Assembly: GCA_943370295.1 (NCBI GenBank)
Contig: CALRQL020000015.1
Span: 24,896-88,895 of the forward strand
Source: SB11 sp943370295
GTDB taxonomy: Bacteria > Bacteroidota > Bacteroidia > UBA8524
Length of the DNA: 64,000 nucleotides
Reading direction: 5' to 3'
Position 1 is the stretch's first letter, and each line of letters opens with the position of its first letter. Positions 8,578 to 17,031 of this stretch are shown here, in pieces. The notes under the pieces were generated by a model. The model saw only the letters and a program-made list of their open reading frames with translations, searched no databases and was not told the origin of the DNA. Position numbers and translations under genes: made by a program.

Positions 8578-8859
8578 TTACTCTTTAAACTGTAAACCCG
8601 CTTCATTCAATGCCTTTTGAAGCTTGGGTATGGAGCTGGGTCCCATGCCGTGGAGCGCCAAAATTTCTTTTTTGCTATGTTCAGCCAATTGTTCCAATGT
8701 AAATATGCCCTTGTTTTCCAATGCTCTGCGCGCAGGTGCCGGTAGCAACGCTAAAAAACCATGTTGGGGTTTGCGTTCATTCTCACAGTGCGGGCAGGTG
8801 GGGCAATCGCTGCTCTTGTAATATTGGTGGCCGTTTGAGCAGGTTCTTAACTCAGGCAT
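8578..8859 (-). CDS. Small zinc-ribbon plus RNA-polymerase-alpha-CTD-like HhH protein
   Basis: A 93-residue protein with two parts. The first 30 residues carry a CSNGHxY then CPTCPHC cluster (Cys 7, 19, 22, 25 plus His 11) that should bind one zinc. Residues about 37-93 are a helix-hairpin-helix module closely resembling the C-terminal domain of the RNA polymerase alpha subunit (LPAPARRALENKGIFTLEQL, then LHGMGPSSIPKLQKAL). It is not the alpha subunit itself, which would be over 300 residues. It probably binds DNA or RNA. It starts 5 bases after the M48 protease gene and should share its transcript. Confidence 0.75.
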   Translation of the reverse strand: MPELRTCSNGHQYYKSSDCPTCPHCENERKPQHGFLALLPAPARRALENKGIFTLEQLAEHSKKEILALHGMGPSSIPKLQKALNEAGLQFKE

Positions 8860-8864
8860 TGGTA

Positions 8865-9947
8865 TTATTTCACTTGTGCTTTTAACTGCTCAAAAAGAGT
8901 TTTCATGGTGGTGTTTTCTTTCACGGTATAGCCTCCCTTGCCAATTTCATCTTGCGCAAAGTCTTTGCGTGATTGGGTAACAGGGTGCGAGCTTAAAAAC
9001 TCAGGAACTTCTTGCCCTTTGGTTTCTTCCTCCAACTTCTCAAACAGTTGTAGCATTCCCTGTGGGTCAATATTGTTTTGCACCAGTAGTTTAAAACCCT
9101 CCTTGTCTGCTTCGTGTTCAAGACTACGGGAGTAGCCCAAATCCTTCAACGAGTTGGCATGTTCGCCAATAATACCTGCAACTCCGCCAACATCACCAAA
9201 AATTGCTGTAATAAATAAATAATTACCCAACGAGCGGAAAATGGAACGGGTAGTATGCCTGTGCTGCACGTGGCTAAACTCATGGCCAAGCAGAGCTGCC
9301 AATTGCGGGTAAGCGTCCATCTTATTCAGTATTCCGTCAAATACAACAATGTTTCCGCCGGGCATGGCAAAAGCATTTACCTGAGCGTTTTTTACCACCG
9401 TAATTCGAATGTCGTAATCCTGCGGACGTTTCATCTGCCTGAAAAACGCATTAATTAGTTTCGTAGCGCTATCGTTTACTGTGTATTCGGCAATGGTACT
9501 TTTAAAAAGATTGTCCCCTATTTCCACCTCGGTTTCTTTAGGCACCACAGTAGCAAACTGCTCGGCTGCCCAAGGCACAATAAAAAAGTATAAACAAGCA
9601 AAAAAAGCGAGAACAATGCTCACAAATACTAAAATAGGCTTAAGCGCAGAGCCTGATTTTTCTTTTACAGGATGGATAAGGGAATAATTGCGGTAATACG
9701 GGGCCACCTGTGTAGTAAAATCGTCTTTACTTAACTCTAGATAGAGCTTGGTTGTAACTGTATGTTGCAGCATTACATACTGGGGCTTGTGGTGGCGCAA
9801 TTGTTTTATTTGGTTTACCTGCCAATACAACGGCGATGTGTACTCAATGCCTATGGTCTGTATTTTTATACTTTCTGATAATAACTCTATGGTTACGGGT
9901 CTGCCTTCACGAACCGTACCATCAAAAAAAGTTGCTTTCAATTCCAT
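8865..9947 (-). CDS. M48-family membrane metalloprotease
   Basis: A 360-residue protein with a cytosol-like N-terminal region of about 100 residues, one membrane segment (103-125) and a peptidase M48 domain. The zinc site is visible as HEFSH (222-226) with the third ligand Glu in SLEHEAD (278), and the substrate strand NAFAMPGGN is at 191-199. M48 proteases of the Oma1/BepA/LoiP type remove misfolded membrane proteins; this one would face the periplasm if the membrane segment acts as an anchor. The small zinc/HhH gene lies immediately downstream. Confidence 0.9.
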   Translation of the reverse strand: MELKATFFDGTVREGRPVTIELLSESIKIQTIGIEYTSPLYWQVNQIKQLRHHKPQYVMLQHTVTTKLYLELSKDDFTTQVAPYYRNYSLIHPVKEKSGSALKPILVFVSIVLAFFACLYFFIVPWAAEQFATVVPKETEVEIGDNLFKSTIAEYTVNDSATKLINAFFRQMKRPQDYDIRITVVKNAQVNAFAMPGGNIVVFDGILNKMDAYPQLAALLGHEFSHVQHRHTTRSIFRSLGNYLFITAIFGDVGGVAGIIGEHANSLKDLGYSRSLEHEADKEGFKLLVQNNIDPQGMLQLFEKLEEETKGQEVPEFLSSHPVTQSRKDFAQDEIGKGGYTVKENTTMKTLFEQLKAQVK

Positions 9948-10036
9948 TCAGTGCACAATATAAAATAATCAAAAACGCTTGCCCAAGTGTAGAAGCTACA
10001 AAGCTATTTTTTACCGATAAAAGTCTATTCCCTCCT

Positions 10037-10876
10037 TCAATCCTTCACCAACCGCTGTGTGTAAATCCATCCGTTTTCAGTCTCCACTTCAATGTAATAA
10101 ACAGAAGAGTTTAAGTGACTGATGGTTAGTTTTTTATCAAACCCTTTAAAAACTTCTTTACCTTCAACGGTGCGGATTATAACCCTTTTTACTTCATCTT
10201 CTGTGTCAATAGTTACTATATCATTAGCGGGATTTGGAAATATTCTAAGTGCAGGTTGGTTTTTTACATCATCAACAGCCAAAAAGCCAGTAAATGAAAT
10301 ATCGTCAATAATAAGATAGTTGCCAGGATTGGGTTTTTCTTTTAATGTGGTGGTAAACAAGAATAAGCAAGAATCAGGCTTTGCATTTCCAAAATAGGTG
10401 AGGGGTATAGTGCGAAGTGTAAAAGTAGTAGCGATATCAAAAAATACCGTAAACCCTGACGCGATAGTGTCTTTACGTTTAAGTGCTGTATTCCACTTGG
10501 TAAGGTACACAACCGCGGCAGCAGTGTCTAAACGATTGTGTTTATAGTAAAAATTACAAGCAGTAGGCCGGTGCGGGAAACTAACCCCCGGCGCTTCGTA
10601 GTCACTTCCGGTAACTAATACTGCTTGCAAAGTATCACCGGTAATAGGGTCAAGGCGAGTTTCCAATTTAGCACTCCAATTTCCGGTGTGTGCATCCTCA
10701 AACGGATAGCAAGTTTCAGGAGCACCAAAAAAAGCGTAAGCATTGGTACTTATCCACCCGTCGGGTTCAATGTATTCGTTTTTCAACGTCCAGTTTTCAA
10801 AGCCGCTGTTCAGTAATTGCTGGCCTTGTGCCAGTATTATAACACAAATACCACAAGCAGTCAACAAATGTTTCAT
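10037..10876 (-). CDS. T9SS type A sorting-domain secreted protein
   Basis: A 279-residue secreted protein with a signal peptide (1-18, ending LAQGQ), a jelly-roll-like middle beginning LNSGFENW as in carbohydrate- or cell-surface-binding modules, and a C-terminal type A sorting domain (about 205-279) with IFPNPANDIVTI, the VEGKEVF strand and the final YYIEVETENG...RLVKD. The sorting domain directs export by the type IX system and attachment to the cell surface. No catalytic motif is seen. It is monocistronic and divergent from the CAP-domain gene. Confidence 0.88.
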   Translation of the reverse strand: MKHLLTACGICVIILAQGQQLLNSGFENWTLKNEYIEPDGWISTNAYAFFGAPETCYPFEDAHTGNWSAKLETRLDPITGDTLQAVLVTGSDYEAPGVSFPHRPTACNFYYKHNRLDTAAAVVYLTKWNTALKRKDTIASGFTVFFDIATTFTLRTIPLTYFGNAKPDSCLFLFTTTLKEKPNPGNYLIIDDISFTGFLAVDDVKNQPALRIFPNPANDIVTIDTEDEVKRVIIRTVEGKEVFKGFDKKLTISHLNSSVYYIEVETENGWIYTQRLVKD

Positions 10877-11009
10877 AGTGTAAAATTACAATCTAAAACC
10901 GCCTTGCACAATAAATACCTGTGTTTTGATATTTACTATTCTTAAACGATTAGGGATAAATACTAAACGGTGGATAAGGCATTACATTATTCGTTTAATT
11001 TCGCAACGT

Positions 11010-13283
11010 ATGAGTAAAATGGTGTGGATAGTACTACTACAGCTTCTCTTAAGCACAGCACAAGCACAATACAAGCAATACCCCAAACTGCAAAAGTTGT
11101 TTGAGGCCAACAAGTATGATAAGTGCATTAAAAAGGCTGAAAAGTATGCAAAGGCAGAACCCAAAGAGCCTATCCCTAATTTGTACTTAATGAAATGCTG
11201 GTTGGCGATTGATGAGGACGATAACCACGACAAACAAAAGAGTGCCATCAACAAAGCACTTTCAGCAGGCCGAAAAGCCATACGTAAGGATAAAAATGAT
11301 AAGCTGTATGATGAATTCTACGATGATTTTGAACAACTTAAACAACGTGCGTTTGAGAAGGCCGATCAATTGGTGAAAGATGGAAAGTGCGGGCAAGCAA
11401 TCCGCTTTTATGATAATATAAATGAACTGTTTGGCGACCGACTGAGTAACTACAAAAAAAGTCTTTGTATGCTTACTGATACTTTTCAAAAAGTAGATGG
11501 TTTTACCCTGTTGCGCAATACCGTTTTGGGAGTGTATAAGGATTACAAAACAGGGGAGGAGGTAACCCAAATTCCGCAGGCATTTGCACGATTATCGAAA
11601 GAGTATCTTAAACGCAACTACTATTTTAATGCCGAGGATATTTTACGAAAGGGTGTGGAGGTTTTCCCAAACGATACTGCCATTCGCAGTGAATTAATAG
11701 CGCAAGTAAAAGGAACGTATGCCGCCACCATTGTATCAGATTACACCAAAGATTTGAACAAACTGCGCAACCACTTGCTATGGGCAGATAGTTGCTACCC
11801 CCGTTATGAGGAGGTACAAACCATGCTGAAAACTACCAACTATAAGATGCTTACCCTTAGCATTCAGTATGATTACGACAAACCCCAAGTTACACTTGAT
11901 TTTATAAAGCAATGTGCGGCTTATGACAGTAGCACATACGGTTATAAAGCTATTAACAATCACCTGATTACGCTGTATAGCAATACCGATATACGCAGGG
12001 TGGATGGGGCACTGGATAACCTTACCCGTGTGTTGATTGAATACAATGGCTCAAACGCAAAAGGTGTTAATACACCCGCGGCGCAGTATGTATTTAACTA
12101 CTTGTTGCAGCAAGATAATTATGAGGTTGCGGCCTATTTTATCAAACAAAGCAAAACCTTATACCCTAAGGACAAAAAAATGCTGGCTGATATGCAAACC
12201 GCCCTTGAAAATAAACTGGTGCAATTGCTAACCGCTGCCCCAAAAGAACTTACATCGCTTGATTTGGCTGAAAAGTTTACCACCATTGCACCTGCTAATA
12301 AAAAGTTACCCGAGATTGAACGCACCATCTACCACGATATATTGAAACCTATGGTGCAAGGGCCAAACTTCTCGTTGTTTTTTGCTACGGTAAACAGAGG
12401 ATTGGCACGTTTTACTGCCGACCCAACCATGATGAAGTTAAAAAAGGAAATGGTGATAAAAGACTTCAACCAAAACTTTTTAACCAATCAAATAACAAGC
12501 GTTGGCGAAATGAAAGTGGTGTACCACGTAGGTACTTGCACACCCGGCAAAGTGGATAGCCTTGCCAATAAAAAGTTTATTGGTTTGCTCAACTACCTGC
12601 GCCGTCAAGCCGGTATGTACGATAGCTGTGTATTGGATGCCGAGCTAAACGAGATAGCACAGCAAGCTGCATTGATGATGACAGCCCGTGGCGACCTTGA
12701 CCATTTTCCCGATAGCAGTTGGAAATGCTTTTCGGCCAAAGGCAAACGCGGTGCAGGAAGCAGCAACCTTTCATTAGGCCATAGCGGTACTGATGCCTTG
12801 CTGGGGCAATTGGAAGATAATGGTGATAACAACTATTCAGTAGGTCATCGCCGCTGGATTTTAAACCCCCACAATAAAGTATTTGGCCACGGCAGCACCG
12901 ATATGAGCATGGCCCTGTATGTGTTTGGTAAATACTACAATAACCCTGAAAAAGACCGCTTACCCAAGTGGAACAAAGAAACCTTTGTTAGTTGGCCGCC
13001 CAAAGACTATGCACCCGCAACGTTAGTGCCCCGCAGGTGGTCGTTTTCACTTGATGAAGGTGATTTCAGCAAAGCTAAAATAAGCATTACCCTAAAAGGA
13101 AAACCGGTAAAGATTAAAACCGAGCCGCAACAGCAAGGATACGGGCTTAATACCGTGGTTTGGAGAATGGAAAACGAGGTGAAAGCAGGCGAAGTTTACA
13201 CAATAAAAATTACAGGGGTGGCCGCTTACGGCAAAACCACCACGCAAAACTACACCTACACGGTAGAAATTCTTGATTTGTAG
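11010..13283 (+). CDS. Secreted CAP/SCP-domain protein
   Basis: Starts at the ATG at 11010, which gives a signal peptide (MSKMVWIVLLQLLLSTAQAQ); a start at 10926 would place 28 polar and basic residues ahead of it. The 757-residue product has a long helical N-terminal part (30-500) that looks like TPR/Sel1-like repeats (KAEKYAKAEPKEPIPNLYLM and similar). This is followed by a CAP domain near 540-690 (LLNYLRRQAGMYDSCVLDAE, TARGDLDHF, NYSVGHRRWIL) and a terminal beta-sandwich. CAP domains occur in secreted proteins of many roles, so no specific function is assigned. A near-match promoter box TAATTTCG lies about 10 bases upstream of the start. Confidence 0.85.
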   Translation: MSKMVWIVLLQLLLSTAQAQYKQYPKLQKLFEANKYDKCIKKAEKYAKAEPKEPIPNLYLMKCWLAIDEDDNHDKQKSAINKALSAGRKAIRKDKNDKLYDEFYDDFEQLKQRAFEKADQLVKDGKCGQAIRFYDNINELFGDRLSNYKKSLCMLTDTFQKVDGFTLLRNTVLGVYKDYKTGEEVTQIPQAFARLSKEYLKRNYYFNAEDILRKGVEVFPNDTAIRSELIAQVKGTYAATIVSDYTKDLNKLRNHLLWADSCYPRYEEVQTMLKTTNYKMLTLSIQYDYDKPQVTLDFIKQCAAYDSSTYGYKAINNHLITLYSNTDIRRVDGALDNLTRVLIEYNGSNAKGVNTPAAQYVFNYLLQQDNYEVAAYFIKQSKTLYPKDKKMLADMQTALENKLVQLLTAAPKELTSLDLAEKFTTIAPANKKLPEIERTIYHDILKPMVQGPNFSLFFATVNRGLARFTADPTMMKLKKEMVIKDFNQNFLTNQITSVGEMKVVYHVGTCTPGKVDSLANKKFIGLLNYLRRQAGMYDSCVLDAELNEIAQQAALMMTARGDLDHFPDSSWKCFSAKGKRGAGSSNLSLGHSGTDALLGQLEDNGDNNYSVGHRRWILNPHNKVFGHGSTDMSMALYVFGKYYNNPEKDRLPKWNKETFVSWPPKDYAPATLVPRRWSFSLDEGDFSKAKISITLKGKPVKIKTEPQQQGYGLNTVVWRMENEVKAGEVYTIKITGVAAYGKTTTQNYTYTVEILDL

Positions 13284-13358
13284 AATTATTAACAGGTGGT
13301 AAAACTATCTTTTTCAAACCCTGAGTAATAACTTTTATTTTGCCTAAAACAACCGGCC

Positions 13359-14267
13359 ATGAAAAAAGTTTTGCTTGCTATTTGCAGCACAGGGTGTATG
13401 TTAACAGCCATTGCCCAAAACCAAAAAATCGAGATTAAAGAAGCCTCGTTATATTCTGATACGGGTAGGTGGAACAACACCTTAGAGTTGGGTATAAACT
13501 TTAACCAATCGAGTTTTAGCCCTAACTGGAAAGGTGGGGGTACCAACTCTTACGCCATTGGGGGACTATTAAACGCAACAAGCTCATACACAAAAAAACG
13601 ATTTGCTTTTGATGGAAAAATAAATGCCCAATACGGTATTCAAAACAACAAAGGGCAAGAACTGCGCAAAACAATAGATGTGTTGTTGATAGACACTAAA
13701 GTGGCTATCCTGTTTAAGAACCCAAAATGGAGCGGATACTTGGGAGCCAACCTTATTACCCAATTTACACCCGGCTATGAGTATGACGACGATACCTTGT
13801 ATGTAGAACGTCAAAGTAACCTGTTTGCCCCTGCTTACTTAACAATTCCGCTGGGGGTGCAATACAAACCTAATAATTACTTTTTTGCCCGCTTTGGGGT
13901 TGCTTCGTTGCGTTACACATTTGTTACTGACCCTGAAATCCGTAAAACAGTAGCCAACAACTACGGGGTTGATACCAACAAAATTTTATACCGTCAGTTT
14001 GGTATGCAAATCGTTTCAGGCTATAACCGTGATATTACCAGTACTATTAACTTTAAGGCCAATTACTTCGGCTTTTTTGATTATGGCAGAGTGCGTGTAG
14101 CCGACTTTGTTCACCGTTTAGATATTGTGTTTACGGCCAAAGTAACCAAGTACATCAATACCACACTCTCATCCATCTTATTTTACGACCTTACTCAGGA
14201 TAAAGACGTGCAATTAAGCCAGGTTTTGAACGTAGGTTTTTTGATGAAACTTGGCGGTACTAAGTAA
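13359..14267 (+). CDS. DUF3078 outer-membrane-type protein
   Basis: A 302-residue protein with a signal peptide (1-20, ending TAIAQ). The rest is built of alternating beta-strands with aromatic ends (for example NTLELGINFNQSSFSPNWKG and GGTNSYAIGGLLNA), as in beta-barrels. The SFSPNWKGGG element near 45-55 is characteristic of DUF3078, a Bacteroidota family of unknown function. It sits between the CAP-domain gene and nusB and is followed by a strong hairpin. Confidence 0.85.
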   Translation: MKKVLLAICSTGCMLTAIAQNQKIEIKEASLYSDTGRWNNTLELGINFNQSSFSPNWKGGGTNSYAIGGLLNATSSYTKKRFAFDGKINAQYGIQNNKGQELRKTIDVLLIDTKVAILFKNPKWSGYLGANLITQFTPGYEYDDDTLYVERQSNLFAPAYLTIPLGVQYKPNNYFFARFGVASLRYTFVTDPEIRKTVANNYGVDTNKILYRQFGMQIVSGYNRDITSTINFKANYFGFFDYGRVRVADFVHRLDIVFTAKVTKYINTTLSSILFYDLTQDKDVQLSQVLNVGFLMKLGGTK

Positions 14268-14293
14268 AAATAAGTACAGTTGATTGAAAAACA

Positions 14294-14325
14294 GTAAGTT
14301 GCCTGTTTCAAAGCAGGCAACTTAC
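14294..14325 (+). terminator. Strong hairpin after the DUF3078 gene
   Basis: Perfect 12-bp inverted repeat, GTAAGTTGCCTG and CAGGCAACTTAC with an 8-base loop, 27 bases after the stop. There is no clear T run after it, so it may stabilise the mRNA end rather than be a textbook terminator. Confidence 0.6.
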
Positions 14326-14374
14326 ATTGTTAATAAAAAGTAACCTATCACAGTGCATAATTGATTTATTACTC

Positions 14375-14382
14375 TATTTTTG
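14375..14382 (+). promoter_or_regulatory. Promoter box TATTTTTG of nusB
   Basis: Perfect TAnnTTTG match ending 12 bases before the nusB ATG at 14395. Confidence 0.65.
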
Positions 14383-14394
14383 CAGCCATTTTTT

Positions 14395-15339
14395 ATGCTC
14401 AACAGACGTATTCTCAGAATCAAGGTCTTTCAAGTTCTTTATGCGTATTATCGGGAGGAGCAGCCCGTTATGCAACGCCACGAAACCTTTTTGCTCACCA
14501 GTATTTCACGTATCGAAGAAATGTACCACTTTATACTAAGCCTTCCCGGCGAGATTAAGTATTACATACAAAACGATGCTAACCCCGAAGAGGTAAAGTA
14601 TTTTCCTACCGAAAGGGATATTGCTACAGGACGAACTTTTGTTTACAACGAGATTATCACCAAGCTTCAACAAAACCAATATTTTGTTGATAAGCTAAAA
14701 AAGGTAAAGTTCAATTGGCAGGATAATAAAGACCTGCTGCGCATTCTATTCAGGGAGTTTAAAGGCGGTAAATACTTCCAGCAATACCTTGATGAGCCTT
14801 TAAAAGACTTTGCAGCCCAAAAAAGATTGTTGAGTAACTTTTTCACTCAATTTTTGGCTGAGTCGGAAGATTTTGAGCAATACATGGAAGAATTATCCAT
14901 GCATTGGCAAGACGACAAAAAGTTGATTTTTAACTTTTTGGCAAAATCTGTAGAAGCCGTTAACGAAGAAAACGATAAAAATTTCTTATACCCGCTATCA
15001 GAAGATTGGGACGAGGATTGGGGCTTTGCGCTTAAACTGTTTCGCAAAACAGTGGTGAACAATGCTGAATATCAAGAGTTGATAGCCAAAAAGACTGAGA
15101 AGTGGGATAGCGATCGTATTGCAGTATCTGATTTGGTATTGATGAAAATGGCTCTTTGCGAAATGATTGAGTTTCCATCTATTCCTGTCAAAGTTACCAT
15201 TAACGAATACCTTGAAATATCAAAAATTTACAGCACCCCAAAAAGCAACTCATTTTTGAACGGTATCTTGGATAAAATCAAAAACGAATTGCTGGACGAA
15301 AATAAAATAATTAAACAAGGGCGCGGTTTGGTGGAGTAA
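14395..15339 (+). CDS. nusB: Transcription antitermination factor NusB, long form
   Basis: A 314-residue protein starting at the ATG at 14395 (MLNRRILRIKVFQVLYAYYR). The helical NusB core is at the C-terminal end (about 180-305), with DRIAVSDLVLMKMALCEMIE and VTINEYLEISKIYSTPKSNS as family signatures. The N-terminal third repeats the first helix of the fold and the middle is extra sequence. This longer form is the usual one in Bacteroidota. NusB with NusE binds boxA RNA and prevents early termination in rRNA operons. It heads a block with a DUF1573 protein, yajC and coaE. Confidence 0.93.
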   Translation: MLNRRILRIKVFQVLYAYYREEQPVMQRHETFLLTSISRIEEMYHFILSLPGEIKYYIQNDANPEEVKYFPTERDIATGRTFVYNEIITKLQQNQYFVDKLKKVKFNWQDNKDLLRILFREFKGGKYFQQYLDEPLKDFAAQKRLLSNFFTQFLAESEDFEQYMEELSMHWQDDKKLIFNFLAKSVEAVNEENDKNFLYPLSEDWDEDWGFALKLFRKTVVNNAEYQELIAKKTEKWDSDRIAVSDLVLMKMALCEMIEFPSIPVKVTINEYLEISKIYSTPKSNSFLNGILDKIKNELLDENKIIKQGRGLVE

Positions 15340-15350
15340 AGGTGTCTTAT

Positions 15351-15358
15351 TATTTTTG
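15351..15358 (+). promoter_or_regulatory. Promoter box TATTTTTG before the DUF1573 lipoprotein gene
   Basis: Perfect TAnnTTTG match 21 bases before the ATG at 15380, so the DUF1573-yajC-coaE genes may have their own promoter besides that of nusB. Confidence 0.5.
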
Positions 15359-15379
15359 AACTATAAACATAGAAACAAA

Positions 15380-15889
15380 ATGAAAAAAATACTTATAGCA
15401 GTTACAGTTTTAGCACTGGCCGCTTGTGCCGAAAAAAAAGGTAATACCGACGGAGCGACTGATGGTGGCACACAAAACAGTGCAACCCCAAACACCGATG
15501 TAATCAACAACCCTGCTACTCCGCAAAATCCTGCGGCGGCATCAGACCCTGCCAACTCACCGGCCATTAGCTTTGAGAACACCCACGTAACTGTGGAGCC
15601 TATTACCGAAGGCGAGTCAATAGAAATTGTTTATACATTTACTAACACCGGAAACGCACCGTTGGTGCTTAAAGCTGTGCAGCCTACTTGCGGATGTACT
15701 GTAACCGATGATTGGCCAAAAGAACCTATTGCACCCGGTGCCAAAGGAAAAATCAAAGCAGTTTATAACAGCAAAGACAGGGGAACAGGAAGCATCACTA
15801 AAAATATCAGCGTGCAATCAAACGCTCCGTACCCCGGTGATGTTACCGACTTGAAATTTACCGTACAGGTGAACCCTAAAAAAGGATAA
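15380..15889 (+). CDS. DUF1573 lipoprotein
   Basis: Using the ATG at 15380 the protein has 169 residues with a lipoprotein signal (MKKILIAVTVLALAACAEKK, lipobox LAAC, Cys16). A low-complexity linker rich in Asn, Thr, Ala and Pro (20-65) leads to a DUF1573 immunoglobulin-like domain, with the signature YTFTNTGNAPLVLKAVQPTC, then GCTVTDDWPKEPIAPGAKG. DUF1573 proteins are very common in Bacteroidota, often near nusB and yajC as here; their function is unknown. The protein should be anchored in the outer or inner membrane facing the periplasm. Confidence 0.9.
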   Translation: MKKILIAVTVLALAACAEKKGNTDGATDGGTQNSATPNTDVINNPATPQNPAAASDPANSPAISFENTHVTVEPITEGESIEIVYTFTNTGNAPLVLKAVQPTCGCTVTDDWPKEPIAPGAKGKIKAVYNSKDRGTGSITKNISVQSNAPYPGDVTDLKFTVQVNPKKG

Positions 15890-15912
15890 TTTAATTAGCT
15901 ATACTACACAAA

Positions 15913-16245
15913 ATGACTTTAAGTATTTTATTAATGGCCGGCGGCCAACAAGGCGGAGGATTAGGACAATTAGTACCATTGTTACTTATTATGGTGGTGT
16001 TTTATGTGTTTATGATTTTGCCCCAAACCCGCAAAGCCAAAGCCCAACGTAAGTTTCGTGAAGAATTAAAAAAAGGTGACCGTATTGTGAACCTTGCCGG
16101 AATACACGGAAAAATTAAGGACATGGACGATACTACGTTGGTGATTGAATTGGAGGAAGGTGTGAAAATGCGTATCGAAAAATCTTCGATATCAATGGAA
16201 GCTACCAACGCCCTTAACAATCCGAAAACTGAAGAGAAAAAGTAA
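15913..16245 (+). CDS. yajC: Preprotein translocase subunit YajC
   Basis: A 110-residue protein with a short Gly/Gln-rich N-terminus, one membrane segment (about 18-38, LVPLLLIMVVFYVFMILPQT) and the characteristic cytosolic part (RKFREELKKGDRIVNLAGIH). YajC binds SecDF and assists Sec-dependent export. Length is typical. It lies 23 bases after the DUF1573 gene and is followed by a good terminator, so the operon probably ends here and coaE has separate or read-through expression. Confidence 0.95.
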   Translation: MTLSILLMAGGQQGGGLGQLVPLLLIMVVFYVFMILPQTRKAKAQRKFREELKKGDRIVNLAGIHGKIKDMDDTTLVIELEEGVKMRIEKSSISMEATNALNNPKTEEKK

Positions 16246-16267
16246 TCTTTCAAACCATATTCATCAG

Positions 16268-16301
16268 AAAACTCAGGTACTTTTGTGCCTGAGTTTTTTG
16301 T
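16268..16301 (+). terminator. Intrinsic terminator after yajC
   Basis: Stem AAAACTCAGGTAC / GTGCCTGAGTTTT with one mismatch and a 4-base loop TTTT, ending in TTTTTTG on the plus strand. Confidence 0.8.
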
Positions 16302-16319
16302 TTTTAAAGGCAATAAGTA

Positions 16320-16922
16320 ATGTTGAAAATAGGGATAACCGGTGGTATAGGCAGTGGCAAAAGCACTGTGTGCAAAATATTTGAACAATTGGGAATACCG
16401 GTATATAGTGCTGATTTGGAAGCCCGTGAGTTGATGAATACGGATAAAATGTTGGTAGCAGCCCTTAAAAAAGAGTTTGGTGCTGATATTTATGATGCAA
16501 AAGGCGAATTGATACGGCCAAAACTGGCAGCATTAGTGTTTGGCGATAAAACAAAAGTTGAGAAACTTAATGCGTTAGTGCATCCTGCGGTTAAAGAACA
16601 TTTTAAGCAATGGGCTGATGGCCAAACCAATTGCCCGTATGTGATAAAAGAAGCAGCATTGATGTTTGAGAGCGAAAGCTACAAAGGCTTGGATTATGTG
16701 ATTACCGTTACAGCACCCAAAGAAGTAAGATTAAAAAGAGTAATTGAGCGTGACGGAGCAAAGCGTGCCGATGTGTTGAAACGAATGAACAATCAACTTA
16801 GTGAAAAGGAGAGGGTGGAACGTGCAGATTTTGTCATTAAAAATGATGGGAAGCACCCGTTGATTCCTCAGGTGATGCACTTTCACCAAATGTTTTTAGA
16901 GGCAGGACAGCCCTTGGTTTAG
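16320..16922 (+). CDS. coaE: Dephospho-CoA kinase
   Basis: A 200-residue P-loop kinase that adds the 3'-phosphate to dephospho-CoA, the last step of coenzyme A synthesis. Walker A is GGIGSGKST (7-15); VYSADLEARELM carries the conserved Asp; LVHPAVKEHF and the lid segment RVIERDGAKRADVLKRM are typical. The length is normal. It begins about 20 bases after the yajC terminator. Confidence 0.95.
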   Translation: MLKIGITGGIGSGKSTVCKIFEQLGIPVYSADLEARELMNTDKMLVAALKKEFGADIYDAKGELIRPKLAALVFGDKTKVEKLNALVHPAVKEHFKQWADGQTNCPYVIKEAALMFESESYKGLDYVITVTAPKEVRLKRVIERDGAKRADVLKRMNNQLSEKERVERADFVIKNDGKHPLIPQVMHFHQMFLEAGQPLV

Positions 16923-17031
16923 TAATATTAATCATTTTTATAAATTGAAAGTTACAGGGTTTGTACTAATATAAACTCAGATTTTTATGCTTTCGCAAGT
17001 ATTTGCAGAAATGAATTGCTGAAGAACTAGT

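Noticed and set aside
10926..11009. Longer N-terminus for the CAP-domain protein
   Set aside because: It would bury the signal peptide behind 28 polar and basic residues and cover the promoter-like box.
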